In this document: positions 37,349-47,258 of the stretch, piece after piece
Numbering within the stretch: the stretch's first letter is position 1
Layout: each line of letters begins with the position of its first letter
Assembly: GCF_001426085.1 (NCBI RefSeq)
Contig: NZ_LMRR01000002.1
Span: forward strand, 91,038 to 155,037
Reading direction: 5' to 3'
DNA: 64,000 nucleotides
DNA from: Rhodococcus sp. Leaf278
GTDB lineage: Bacteria > Actinomycetota > Actinomycetes > Mycobacteriales > Mycobacteriaceae
The notes under the pieces: generated by a model
What the model was told of the DNA's origin: nothing
What the model saw: the letters and a program-made list of their open reading frames with translations, nothing else
The model's database searches: none
Translations under genes and position numbers: made by a program

Positions 37349-38176
37349 TCAGCCGATCGACGAACCACCGCGGCGATCGATCGCCGCGGCGAGAGCGACA
37401 GAGGTCACCATGCCCGCGTCGGCAATTCCGGTTCCTTCGCAGAGCATCGTCGCGGCCCAGCGCAAGGGCAGCAGACCGTGCATCGCCGCAGCGCTGGCCA
37501 CCTGGACCGCCGAATCGTGTGCACGGGCGGCCTGTCCTGCGCAACTCAGCGCAGCCGCCAGTATCAGGTCCGTCTTGATGCTGTGGCGTAACGAATCGGC
37601 ATCGTTGGCGAGAGCCCGCGCCGATTCGGCGTGTCGGAGGGCCGTCGAGGCGTCGCCGCGCACCATCGCCAGTTCGGCAGATACCCACGCAGCTCGCAGG
37701 GCCGGACGCCACAGGTCATGGCCGTTCGGCCCGAGTCGATACTCCTCGCTGCGCTCGAGCAGGGTCTGCGCCACGCCGAACCGCCCCGTGCCGAGCGCGT
37801 CGGCAGCGAGGCCGATCAACGCATCACTGCGGGCTTCGACCGCGGCTGTCGATCGCGGAGGTCCTACGAGACCGACGAGAAACACCGCCTTTCCGTCGAA
37901 GCGACGCGCCCGCTCGTGCCGACCCAGTTGACGCAGCCACGAGGCTCTGGTCGACGCGTGCAACGACTGGAGTTCGAGGCTGTGAGGTCGGTGCCGCCGT
38001 AGCTCGACATCCGCCGCGCCGTATCGACCTTGGCCGGCCAACGCCACACTGCGGTACCAGCTCTCGCGTGGTCCGACCGCCGCGGGCACCGGAAATCGGC
38101 CGGGTTCGGCACCGAATGCGACGTCGAAGAGGTCGGAGGGCGTCGCAGTGAACCGCGAGATCTGCTCTGGTGGCAC
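37349..38176 (-). CDS. helical-repeat protein, Rv3415c-like
   Basis: A 275-residue Ala/Arg-rich protein, nearly all helical, with TPR-like alternation (ALAGQGRYGAADVELRRHRPHS, LLERSEEYRLG, AELAMVRGDASTALRHAESARALA). It occupies the Rv3415c position between sigD and whiB3. It is probably a scaffold or protein-interaction factor; the function is unknown. GTG 38176 (VPPEQISRF) gives a clean N-terminus, and an upstream ATG at 38251 would add 25 unconserved-looking residues. It is 136 bp from sigD and may share its transcript. Confidence 0.75.
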   Translation of the reverse strand: MPPEQISRFTATPSDLFDVAFGAEPGRFPVPAAVGPRESWYRSVALAGQGRYGAADVELRRHRPHSLELQSLHASTRASWLRQLGRHERARRFDGKAVFLVGLVGPPRSTAAVEARSDALIGLAADALGTGRFGVAQTLLERSEEYRLGPNGHDLWRPALRAAWVSAELAMVRGDASTALRHAESARALANDADSLRHSIKTDLILAAALSCAGQAARAHDSAVQVASAAAMHGLLPLRWAATMLCEGTGIADAGMVTSVALAAAIDRRGGSSIG

Positions 38177-38837
38177 GACGCAAGGGTAGGCCTCGCCATC
38201 CGTGTGGCGAGAATTCGTGATCGCTCCCGGCACGCTCCGCGAGGTCTGCATTTCGTGAACGAAACGCAGTTTTCAAGGAATTAACAATGCAAAAAAGGCT
38301 GTTCAGGAAACAACGATCTGAACGCTGTGTGGCGAATAGGTTAAACGCTCCACCGAAACGGTGAACTGTGCCGACAAATCTCAGCGGTCGTTGTCCGACG
38401 CCTCGGCCCGAGACATGCCATTCCAGACTCCGGCATCGATAACCGCTTGCAGTCCCGTTGCCGCCGAGAACACCGAACCGACCGGCCGGCAGCACATGAA
38501 CTTCTGGAGCCGCCACGGGGCCCCGAACAGGGAGAACTGCGAAAGATGTCCGGCCAACCGACCACTCGCGGTCACAGTTTCCGACGCCGAATCAGTGCGT
38601 CCGCGGGACGGACGCCGAGCCGCGCCCCTCCCTATCGTCTCCCGTGTTCGCGGATTCTTCAACAGGAGCAGCACGCACGCGGTGCGGTTCAAGTAAATAT
38701 CGCCCGTGTTAATTCTTGGCCGCATAACTATGCATTTGCCCACGACCGAGAACTATTGACTCGATTTCGTCGACCCACATAACGTTGTCGGCATTCGGAT
38801 CACGAATCCGAGAAGCCACACCACCCTAGGAGTTTCC
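38177..38837. other. long intergenic region upstream of whiB3
   Basis: About 660 bp between divergent genes, with AT content visibly above the surroundings (38270-38360 and 38690-38790). No convincing coding sequence is present; the short open frames on both strands overlap each other and have no family resemblance. It probably holds several whiB3 promoters and a long leader, as in mycobacteria. Confidence 0.6.
38756..38783 (+). promoter_or_regulatory. candidate housekeeping promoter of whiB3
   Basis: TTGACT (38756-38761) and CATAAC (38778-38783) are separated by 16 bp, about 55 bp before the whiB3 start. The match to the SigA consensus is fair. Confidence 0.45.
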
Positions 38838-39131
38838 ATGCCGCAGCCGAATCACCTCCCTGGGCCGAACGCCGATATTTGGGATTGGCAGATGCACGGC
38901 CTGTGCCGTGGGGTCGACTCGTCCATGTTCTTCCACCCGGACGGCGAGCGAGGCCGCGCACGAGCGCAGCGCGAGATGCGCGCCAAGGAAATGTGCCGCA
39001 GCTGCCCCGTTCTCGCGCAGTGCCGCACACACGCTCTCAACGTCAGTGAGCCGTACGGCATCTGGGGCGGAATGTCCGAGACCGAACGAGAACTACACGC
39101 GCGGCACAACCGTCGCCGAATTGCGGTCTAG
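38838..39131 (+). CDS. whiB3: WhiB3-type iron-sulfur regulator
   Basis: A 97-residue WhiB protein with the four cluster-binding cysteines (Cys23, Cys53, Cys56, Cys62 in a C...CxxC...C pattern), the GIWGG turn at about 74-78, and a basic C-terminus (RHNRRR) for DNA contact. In mycobacteria WhiB3 senses O2/NO and redox state and controls polyketide and lipid synthesis; it binds the principal sigma factor. Identification as WhiB3 rests on its neighbours groEL1 and the Rv3415c-like gene. AGGAG lies 7 bp before the ATG. Confidence 0.93.
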   Translation: MPQPNHLPGPNADIWDWQMHGLCRGVDSSMFFHPDGERGRARAQREMRAKEMCRSCPVLAQCRTHALNVSEPYGIWGGMSETERELHARHNRRRIAV

Positions 39132-39160
39132 TCGACGCAGCACTCGCGAGTGCAAGCACG

Positions 39161-39196
39161 ACGAAGCCCCCAACCCGTGCGGGTTGGGGGCTTCGT
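39161..39196. terminator. bidirectional terminator between whiB3 and groEL1
   Basis: A perfect 16-bp inverted repeat (39161-39176 and 39181-39196; arm ACGAAGCCCCCAACCC) with a 4-nt loop sits between the convergent genes. Confidence 0.92.
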
Positions 39197-39213
39197 CGTT
39201 GTTCTACCGAATG

Positions 39214-40836
<1,623 letters not shown>

Positions 40837-40867
40837 TTACTCCTTCGAGTAAAGAAACTCGATCGAA

Positions 40868-40917
40868 CGCACACCGCCCCGGCACCGACACGAGATCGGC
40901 TTCCGGGGCGGGGTGCG
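40868..40917 (-). promoter_or_regulatory. stable hairpin between groES and groEL1
   Basis: Arms 40868-40882 and 40903-40917 pair at 14 of 15 positions (CGCACNCCGCCCCGG). Inside is a shorter CCGA/TCGG stem. It lies in the 97-bp groES-groEL1 spacer, 7 bp past the groES stop. It could be an attenuator or an RNA-processing/stability element. Confidence 0.7.
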
Positions 40918-40924
40918 TTGTGGC

Positions 40925-41224
40925 CTACTTGGCGATGACTGCCAGCACGTCGCGTGCCGACAGGATCAGGTACTCCTCGCCGGCGTACTTGATCTCGGTG
41001 CCGCCGTACTTGCTGTAGATGACGGTGTCACCTTCTTTGACGTCGACCGGGATGCGGTTGCCCTTTTCGGTGACACGGCCTTCGCCAACGGCGACGACGG
41101 TGCCTTCCTGAGGCTTCTCCTTGGCTGTGTCGGGGATGACCAGACCGGAGGCGGTCGTCGTCTCGGCCTCGTTGGCCTGGACGAGGATCTTGTCCTCGAG
41201 CGGCTTGATTTTCACGCTCGCCAC
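40925..41224 (-). CDS. groES: co-chaperonin GroES
   Basis: A 99-residue GroES with [13 protein letters not shown] at the N-terminus, the mobile loop ([32 protein letters not shown]), and the C-terminal [20 protein letters not shown]. The GTG start (41224) follows GGAGGG. It caps the GroEL ring during folding. It is the first gene of the groES-groEL1 operon under a CIRCE element. Confidence 0.97.
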   Translation of the reverse strand: MASVKIKPLEDKILVQANEAETTTASGLVIPDTAKEKPQEGTVVAVGEGRVTEKGNRIPVDVKEGDTVIYSKYGGTEIKYAGEEYLILSARDVLAVIAK

Positions 41225-41365
41225 GTTGAGCCCTCCAAAGTTATGGGGTACGCGTCCGGGGTCGGATCCCCGGACAGCTGTGTGTAAGTACTTCTCGTGC
41301 GGTCCTGACAAACGGCTCGAACTCGTTCCCGTCGTCGCGGGTGCCGGGACTTCGCTCGATGCCAA

Positions 41366-41399
41366 CTAGCACTCTATACACGAGAGTGCCAGCACTCAA
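41366..41399 (-). promoter_or_regulatory. CIRCE operator overlapping the groES promoter
   Basis: CTAGCACTC-N9-GAGTGCCAG (41366-41392) matches the HrcA CIRCE element TTAGCACTC-N9-GAGTGCTAA, with the GCACTC/GAGTGC core perfect. On the minus strand TTGAGT (41399-41394) and TATAGA (41378-41373) could be the -35 and -10 elements, so the operator covers the promoter. A third half-site GCACTC lies at 41392-41397. Confidence 0.85.
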
Positions 41400-41753
41400 G
41401 GGCTGGGTTCGCCAGATTCGAGCCGACGCGTACCCGGACGGTCTTCCGCCGTCCACGATGCGCGGTTTCTCGGACGCCCACAATCGGAAAACTCGGAAAA
41501 TCAAGCCTCGAAACGCCGATGCTGCTCACGATTTCCACGTTTTTCCGACTTATCACACCTCCACCGAAAGGCCAGGTGAACCACCACGAACGTCCTCCCG
41601 ATAACCGACCGCATGGAATATAACGCTCGCATAAAGGCGGCAAGTAACGTTACGATAACGGGGCTGTCAGAACGATAACGATCGACAGCTGGGTCGCGAC
41701 ATGAGGCTCGAGACAGTCGAACCGGACAGGCAAACAGGGGCGGGTGGTGCAGC
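41400..41753. promoter_or_regulatory. control region upstream of the Hsp70-like gene
   Basis: No gene is evident in this stretch. From 41590 it becomes AT-richer and holds a perfect palindrome GTAACGTTAC (41644-41653), two copies of ACGATAACG 20 bp apart (41652-41660 and 41672-41680), and GCTGTC-N15-GACAGC (41663-41668 and 41684-41689). These symmetric elements lie 65-110 bp before the Hsp70-like start and probably form its promoter/operator. Confidence 0.55.
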
Positions 41754-43466
41754 ATGCGGGTAGGAGTGGGAGTGTCCACCGGATCCGAGGTCGTCTGCGC
41801 AGCCCTCGTCACTGTCGACGTCGACGGCAGTCGCACGGTCGAGTACCGGACCGTGTCGGCGGATCGCCAGGCGAACACCGATATGGGTGAGCTCGTCACC
41901 TCCGCCATCGAGCTGATGGCATCGCTGATTCCCGGACGTCGGTCACCCGACGCCATCGCCGTCACCTACCGCACCGAGGAGCACGCCGCGAGAATTCGCG
42001 GTGCCTTGACGCACACCACTCGCGACGTTCGACTCGTGCCCGAATCCGCGGCGGCAGTTGCGCACCTGACGACCACCGGCCTGATCGACGGCTACGACAC
42101 GATCGCTCTGGTCGATCTCGGAGCGTCGGGGCTGTCGGTCACCGTCACCGACCGAACTGCGGGAACGGTGTCCGCGCACGACCGGTCGGATGTCGTCAGC
42201 GGTAACGCACTGGACGCTCTCGTGAAGAATCTCGTCCAGGACATGACCCGCGACAACCTCCGAGACGACATTCGCGACGACCGCGGAATCGGATCGGCAC
42301 GGTGCCGATCGATCAAAGAACAACTGTCCTGCGAAGACGAAGTCCGGATCGAGCGCTACAACGGGGTACCGCTGACCGTCGACCGCAGTGCATTCGAGAC
42401 CGCTGCATCTCCGCTCCTGCGCGAAGCAGCCCAGTTCGTCCGCAGAGTGTTCGACGAGAGCACCCACGAACCCGAGGCCATCGTGCTCATCGGCGGCGGA
42501 GCCCACATCCCGCTGCTGGCCTCGTCCATGTCCGACATGTTCCACGCCCGCGTCGTTCGCCTCCCCGAACCCGACGCCGTCCTTGCTGTGGGTGCCGCTG
42601 CGGTCGCCGCGTCGGTGACCGACACCGACTACCCACTGGTCTCGGCTGCGCGCCGAACCGCCGGCCGGATGAGTCGCTACTCGGGTGCGATAGCTGCCGC
42701 CGTGGTCGCGGGCGGACTGGTGCTCGCCTACGGCCTACAGACGATGACGCCGGCGGACGACCCGAGCGTGTCCCCCGCCGGCAGCGCGACAAACCCCGTC
42801 GCGGGCTCCGGCGACTCGGGACGACCTGCAGCCGAGGGTTATTCGCCCGGTGACACATCGACCTCCAATCGCACCTCGGGAGATCCCGCAAGCTCGGCGG
42901 CAACCACGGTGGAGTCGACGGATTCATCGTCCGGACTCACCACGTCCGACGCACCGACCACCACGCCGACGCTGCGACCCGCTCCCGACCTCCCGCGCAT
43001 CGAATGGCCGGTCGGGCCGCCGTCGTCGTCACCCGAAGCCGGCACCGGTGTCACCGTCGTACCTCCGACACCGATCACACCCGAGCCCACGACAACTGGA
43101 CCGACCACCACCCTGCCTGTCGAGCCCACCGACCCCGATGCGGGCGAGACCCCTGGTACGACAACGCCGTCCGGCCCCATCGAGCTCAGCCCAGGACCGA
43201 CACCGCAACCGTCCGCCGAGGTGATACCGCAGAGCGGTGTGGAATCCAGCGGTGCCGAAAACAGCGGCGTGGAACCGACCGAATCGGTCACGGTTCCGAC
43301 GACGGTAATTCGCGGCTCCGATCCCACTCCGGAACTGACCCCTCCGCCGACCGTCTGGTCGCCACCGCCTGCGGTGTCCGGCGAGAGCGTCGAACCCAGC
43401 ACATCGCAGGACACGACTGCACCCCAGACCTTCGGGCCCGTTCCGGACGTTCAGCCAGGAACCTGA
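41754..43466 (+). CDS. Hsp70/actin-fold ATPase with membrane anchor and Pro/Thr-rich outer tail
   Basis: A 570-residue protein. Residues about 1-290 resemble an Hsp70-type actin-fold ATPase: [16 protein letters not shown] (phosphate 1), [15 protein letters not shown] near 122 (phosphate 2), and [17 protein letters not shown] near 245 (adenosine motif). There is no peptide-binding domain. A membrane helix at about 308-328 leads to about 240 residues of Pro, Thr, Ser and Gly, presumably outside the membrane. An Asp/Arg-rich stretch lies near 165-180. The domain order resembles the secretion-associated protein later in this window. Function unknown. The last 16 bp overlap tsaD on the opposite strand. 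Confidence 0.82.
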   Translation: MRVGVGVSTGSEVVCAALVTVDVDGSRTVEYRTVSADRQANTDMGELVTSAIELMASLIPGRRSPDAIAVTYRTEEHAARIRGALTHTTRDVRLVPESAAAVAHLTTTGLIDGYDTIALVDLGASGLSVTVTDRTAGTVSAHDRSDVVSGNALDALVKNLVQDMTRDNLRDDIRDDRGIGSARCRSIKEQLSCEDEVRIERYNGVPLTVDRSAFETAASPLLREAAQFVRRVFDESTHEPEAIVLIGGGAHIPLLASSMSDMFHARVVRLPEPDAVLAVGAAAVAASVTDTDYPLVSAARRTAGRMSRYSGAIAAAVVAGGLVLAYGLQTMTPADDPSVSPAGSATNPVAGSGDSGRPAAEGYSPGDTSTSNRTSGDPASSAATTVESTDSSSGLTTSDAPTTTPTLRPAPDLPRIEWPVGPPSSSPEAGTGVTVVPPTPITPEPTTTGPTTTLPVEPTDPDAGETPGTTTPSGPIELSPGPTPQPSAEVIPQSGVESSGAENSGVEPTESVTVPTTVIRGSDPTPELTPPPTVWSPPPAVSGESVEPSTSQDTTAPQTFGPVPDVQPGT

Positions 43467-44485
43467 CTGGTCGCAACCGACAGACCCGGATCGGTCACTG
43501 CGGTGAGCGCGGACGGCGCAGCGCCGCCGGCGACGAGATGCGCACCCAGGGCGGCAATCATGACACCGTTGTCCGTGCACAGCCTCGGCTTCGGTATCCG
43601 TAAGGTCAAACCCTGTTCGGCACAACGACTTTCGATCAAAGACCGGATACGTGAATTCGCCGTGGCACCCCCGCCGAGCACGATCGTGTCGACATCGACG
43701 TCGGTCGCCGCACGAACCGCCTTCATCGTCAACACATCGGCAACGGACTCCTGAAACGATGCGGCGATGTCGGCTACCGGAACGGGATCGCCTGCGCGTT
43801 GCCTGGCCTCGACGAATCGAGCGACCGCGGTCTTGACTCCGGAGAACGAGAAGTCGTACCGCGCATCACGAGGGCCGGTCATTCCCCGAGGAAACGCTAT
43901 CGCGGACGGATCCCCTTCGCGCGCAGCAGCATCGAGAGCAGGGCCGCCCGGGTAGCCCAATCCGAGTAGTCGTGCGACCTTGTCGAAGGCCTCCCCCGCG
44001 GCGTCGTCGACCGTCGTTCCGAGCTCGGCGATCGGCCGAGACAGATCGTCGACGTGCAGCAGATGAGTGTGCCCACCGGAGACCAACAGGGCAACACACG
44101 GCGGCATCGGACCGTGTTCGAGCGTGTCGACCGCGACGTGTCCACCGAGATGGTTCACCGCATAGAAGGGCACCCCCCAGGCTGCGGCGTAGGCCTTGGC
44201 AGCAGCAACCCCGACCAGTAGCGCTCCGGCCAATCCCGGCCCGATCGTCACCGCGACGGCGTCGGGACGATCGATGTCGGCCGTCGCCAGAGCTCGCCGC
44301 ATGGTCGGCACGATGGCTTCGAGGTGCGCCCGTGACGCGACCTCCGGCACCACTCCGCCGTATCGGGCGTGCTCGTCGACGCTCGATGCCACCTCGTCCG
44401 CGAGCAGCTCGCACTGTCCAGCGTTCCACCGGACGATCCCGACTCCCGTTTCATCGCAGGAGCTTTCGATACCCATCACGATCAT
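43451..44485 (-). CDS. tsaD: tRNA t6A37 threonylcarbamoyltransferase TsaD
   Basis: A 344-residue Kae1/Gcp protein. It starts [18 protein letters not shown], has the metal-binding His pair in NHLGGHVAV, the SGGHTHLL loop, and the late [14 protein letters not shown] nucleotide motif. With TsaB and TsaE it transfers the threonylcarbamoyl group to A37 of ANN-decoding tRNAs. Its ATG overlaps the rimI stop by 4 bp. The whole set tsaE-tsaB-rimI-tsaD runs in one direction. Confidence 0.96.
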   Translation of the reverse strand: MIVMGIESSCDETGVGIVRWNAGQCELLADEVASSVDEHARYGGVVPEVASRAHLEAIVPTMRRALATADIDRPDAVAVTIGPGLAGALLVGVAAAKAYAAAWGVPFYAVNHLGGHVAVDTLEHGPMPPCVALLVSGGHTHLLHVDDLSRPIAELGTTVDDAAGEAFDKVARLLGLGYPGGPALDAAAREGDPSAIAFPRGMTGPRDARYDFSFSGVKTAVARFVEARQRAGDPVPVADIAASFQESVADVLTMKAVRAATDVDVDTIVLGGGATANSRIRSLIESRCAEQGLTLRIPKPRLCTDNGVMIAALGAHLVAGGAAPSALTAVTDPGLSVATSQVPG

Positions 44486-44973
44486 CGGGCTGATCCTTCG
44501 GTTCGTTCCGGCCGACGCATGGTGAAGGCGTCGGCTCCACTGGGCTGGTAGTACTTGGCCCTGGTGCCCACGATCTCGAACCCCTCCCGTCGGTACAACT
44601 CGATGGCCGGCTCGTTGTCGGTGCGGACCTCGAGAAAGACCGGTCCTCCGTGCTCGTCGGCCACACGAAGCAGCTCGCCGAGCAGTCGTCCGCCGATCCC
44701 TCTTCGATGATGAGCCGGATCGACGCCGATGGTGTGCACCTCGGACTCACCGACCACGAATGCACCGCGGCTCGGCTGCCCCAGCAGGGCGATGCCTGCG
44801 TAGCCGACCACCTCGCTGCCCTCGCGCGCCGTGACGTAATGGTTGTGGGGCGCAGCCAGTTCCGCGACGAATGCGTCCTCGGACCATGGGTCGTCGCCCT
44901 CGAAGAGCACGGTCTCGAGGTACGCGCATCGAGGCGCGTCCTGCACGGTCATGGGTTCGATCGACAGCGTCAT
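44482..44973 (-). CDS. rimI: ribosomal-protein-S18-alanine N-acetyltransferase RimI
   Basis: A 163-residue GNAT acetyltransferase. The acetyl-CoA loop [11 protein letters not shown] follows VHTIGVDPA; then [30 protein letters not shown] is the RimI signature. It acetylates protein N-termini, classically S18. It overlaps tsaB upstream by 4 bp and tsaD downstream by 4 bp, the usual mycobacterial arrangement. Confidence 0.93.
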   Translation of the reverse strand: MTLSIEPMTVQDAPRCAYLETVLFEGDDPWSEDAFVAELAAPHNHYVTAREGSEVVGYAGIALLGQPSRGAFVVGESEVHTIGVDPAHHRRGIGGRLLGELLRVADEHGGPVFLEVRTDNEPAIELYRREGFEIVGTRAKYYQPSGADAFTMRRPERTEGSAR

Positions 44974-45638
44974 TGCCGAGCCTTCGCCGCGGCGCGCTCG
45001 TCGAGGGTCTTGGCATCGGGGCGGCGCAGATACAGCGGAACGAGCGGACCGGGCGCGACTCCGCTCGCGATATCGGCCGCGGCGACCCGAATCAAACCGG
45101 CCGGCGACGGTGCCTGCACGTCGCGAATCGGAAGGTCGAACTGCGCAGCATGCGGAGCCGAGCCGGCGACCGCATCGATTCCGAGACGGTCCAGCTCGGC
45201 CGGCGCGATCACATCGGGGCCTGCAGTGCGAACTCCGGATTCATAACGTGCCCAATAGATTTCGCGACGGCGCGCGTCGGTCACCACCAACAGGGTTCCG
45301 GACTCTGCGACATCGGCAGCAATGGCGTCGAGGCTGCAGACCCCGTACACCGGTACCCCGAGTGCATCACCGAACGCCGCTGCCGTCGCCATTCCCACCC
45401 GCAACCCGGTGTAGGGGCCGGGTCCGACGCCGACGACAACGGCACCGAGATCGGCCGCGGTGATGTGGGCGTCGGTGAGGCACTCGAGAATATTGGGCGT
45501 CAGGATCTCCGCGTGCGACCGTGCATCCACCCGAACCCGCGTGGCGAGGGTTTCGACCGGGGCACCGGCGGCCTCCGTCAGACGCACCACACCTGCGGTG
45601 ACGGCGGGAGTCGAAGTGTCGACGGCAAGTACAAGCAC
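44970..45638 (-). CDS. tsaB: tRNA t6A biosynthesis protein TsaB
   Basis: A 222-residue Kae1-like paralogue. It starts LVLAVDTSTPAVTAGVV and has the GPGPYTGLRVGMATA motif near residue 90 that defines TsaB. It dimerises with TsaD and bridges to TsaE. The GTG start at 45638 lies 69 bp after tsaE. It overlaps rimI by 4 bp. Confidence 0.93.
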   Translation of the reverse strand: MLVLAVDTSTPAVTAGVVRLTEAAGAPVETLATRVRVDARSHAEILTPNILECLTDAHITAADLGAVVVGVGPGPYTGLRVGMATAAAFGDALGVPVYGVCSLDAIAADVAESGTLLVVTDARRREIYWARYESGVRTAGPDVIAPAELDRLGIDAVAGSAPHAAQFDLPIRDVQAPSPAGLIRVAAADIASGVAPGPLVPLYLRRPDAKTLDERAAAKARQ

Positions 45639-45707
45639 GAGGACTCAGGTTACGCGTCGACGCGGGCATGTACGCATTCACGTGGTGTGCGAAACGAACG
45701 TCGTCTG

Positions 45708-46235
45708 TTAAGGCACTTCGCGCACGTTCGGGCCGGGCGGCGACACAGGGCCGATCCCGGCCTTGCCGACTCGGCGAACGCTCACGCGTCGAATATCCGA
45801 TTCCGGATCGCGCGCCAATCGAACCGAGACGTGTCCGTCGGTCAGTTTTTCGACCAAGCCCTCGCCCCACTCGACCACGACCACCGCATCGGTGAGGTCG
45901 GTGTCCAAATCCAGCGCATCGAGTTCGTCGAGCGCCGATTGTCCGGTCATCCCGAGCCGATAGGCATCGACGTGCACGAGCGCAACCGGCGGTAGGCCAT
46001 GCGGCCGCGGTCCGGGCCGATGCTCCCGGGCAATGACGAAGGTGGGCGACGTCACGCGCCCCTGCACACCGAGACCCTCGGCAATACCTTTGGTCATCGC
46101 TGTCTTCCCTGCGCCCAACGGACCGTCGAGAATCACCAGATCACCCGCGACCAGAACATCTGCCAACCGTGCGCCGAACTCGGCAGTGTCTGCGGCAGTG
46201 ACCAACTCGGCGTCCACCGGCAGCGTGAACTGCAC
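45708..46235 (-). CDS. tsaE: tRNA t6A biosynthesis ATPase TsaE
   Basis: A 175-residue P-loop ATPase. Walker A GPLGAGKTAMTKGIAEGLG near residue 42, switch region VTSPTFVIAREH, and HVDAYRLG and VVVVEWGEGL in the positions typical of TsaE/YjeE. It drives turnover of the TsaBD complex. The GTG at 46235 sits one base after the stop of the alpha/beta hydrolase gene. The much longer open frame upstream is antisense-like noise inside that hydrolase. Confidence 0.92.
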   Translation of the reverse strand: MQFTLPVDAELVTAADTAEFGARLADVLVAGDLVILDGPLGAGKTAMTKGIAEGLGVQGRVTSPTFVIAREHRPGPRPHGLPPVALVHVDAYRLGMTGQSALDELDALDLDTDLTDAVVVVEWGEGLVEKLTDGHVSVRLARDPESDIRRVSVRRVGKAGIGPVSPPGPNVREVP

Positions 46236-46236
46236 G

Positions 46237-47256
46237 TCAGACAACGCCCCACCGCCGCTTCTTGCCTGCGGCTTCCGACGCTCGGGCCACGAGCCGCAGT
46301 ATTGCGCCGTTGACCTGCTCGGGAAACTCCAGCTGAACGAGATGTCCGCCTTGCCGGACGCGCACCGTCTCCGAACGCGGCAAGGCCTGCGCGAGCGCCT
46401 CGGAACTGGCGAACGGGATGATCCAGTCCTCGTCGCCACACACCACCGACACTGGAATGTTCTCGAATTCCACGAGCGCCTCGGACTCGTCGTGCAGCTC
46501 GAGTGTCTCGAGAAAGTTGACGATCGTGACAACCGAGGTGTCGTCGATCATCGATTGAGAGAATGCCACCAGGCGCGGGGAAACTCGGGTGCCGTAGGAC
46601 GCCGCACGCAGTACCGGTGAAATCAGGGCGCGCACCGCACCACGGCCGAACTGTACGACGCCCGGCGAAGTTCGGACCGCGAGGCGGAACGCATCGACGG
46701 CCGGATTCTGCAGACTACGACCGACTCCGGATTGTGCGAGACCGGCAGCGGTCGTCGAGATCAGCACCGCGCCGATGACTCGCTGACGGAGCACCTCCGA
46801 CCGCTGCCGTGCCATGGACAGAATCGACATTCCGCCCATCGAGTGACCGACCAGGACGATGCGTCCCTTCGGCACCACCGAACGGATGACCGCATCGAGA
46901 TCGAGGCCGAGCTGACCGATCGTGCAGCTCTCCGGGGTCGGCACCCCCGAGCGACCGTGCCCGCGCTGATCGTAGAAGACCATCCGAACCGTGGAACCCC
47001 ACTGCTGTTCGAGAGCACGGCGCTGGAAATGCCAGGACGATGTGCGCAGACAATAACCGTGCACGAAAACCACGGTCAGCTCTGCGTCGGTCGGACCGAC
47101 CTCACGCACCGCCAACGGCACACCGTCGTCCGCGGTGACGATGCTGCCGCGGTCCGCGTCCATGAGGTCGAGGTTCTCCGTGGCGAGCGGGTCCTTGTTG
47201 GATCGGAACGCCGTCTCGCGCACCACAATTGCAATACTCTCCAGCAATCCGAGCAT
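46237..47256 (-). CDS. alpha/beta hydrolase between alr and tsaE
   Basis: A 339-residue alpha/beta-hydrolase fold. Oxyanion region FVHGYCLRTSSWHFQ near residue 70, nucleophile elbow GHSMGG near 140, acid region CGDEDWIIPF and His in GGHLVQLEFPE. It is probably an esterase or peroxidase-like hydrolase; the substrate is unknown. It lies 2 bp after alr and 1 bp before tsaE, so it is embedded in the operon. A similar gene sits at this place in several Mycobacteriales genomes, which argues for a housekeeping role. Confidence 0.88.
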   Translation of the reverse strand: MLGLLESIAIVVRETAFRSNKDPLATENLDLMDADRGSIVTADDGVPLAVREVGPTDAELTVVFVHGYCLRTSSWHFQRRALEQQWGSTVRMVFYDQRGHGRSGVPTPESCTIGQLGLDLDAVIRSVVPKGRIVLVGHSMGGMSILSMARQRSEVLRQRVIGAVLISTTAAGLAQSGVGRSLQNPAVDAFRLAVRTSPGVVQFGRGAVRALISPVLRAASYGTRVSPRLVAFSQSMIDDTSVVTIVNFLETLELHDESEALVEFENIPVSVVCGDEDWIIPFASSEALAQALPRSETVRVRQGGHLVQLEFPEQVNGAILRLVARASEAAGKKRRWGVV

Positions 47257-47258
47257 GT

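Noticed and set aside
38361-38743. Short overlapping frames on both strands upstream of whiB3
   Set aside because: They overlap each other, lack ribosome binding sites and have no recognisable product.
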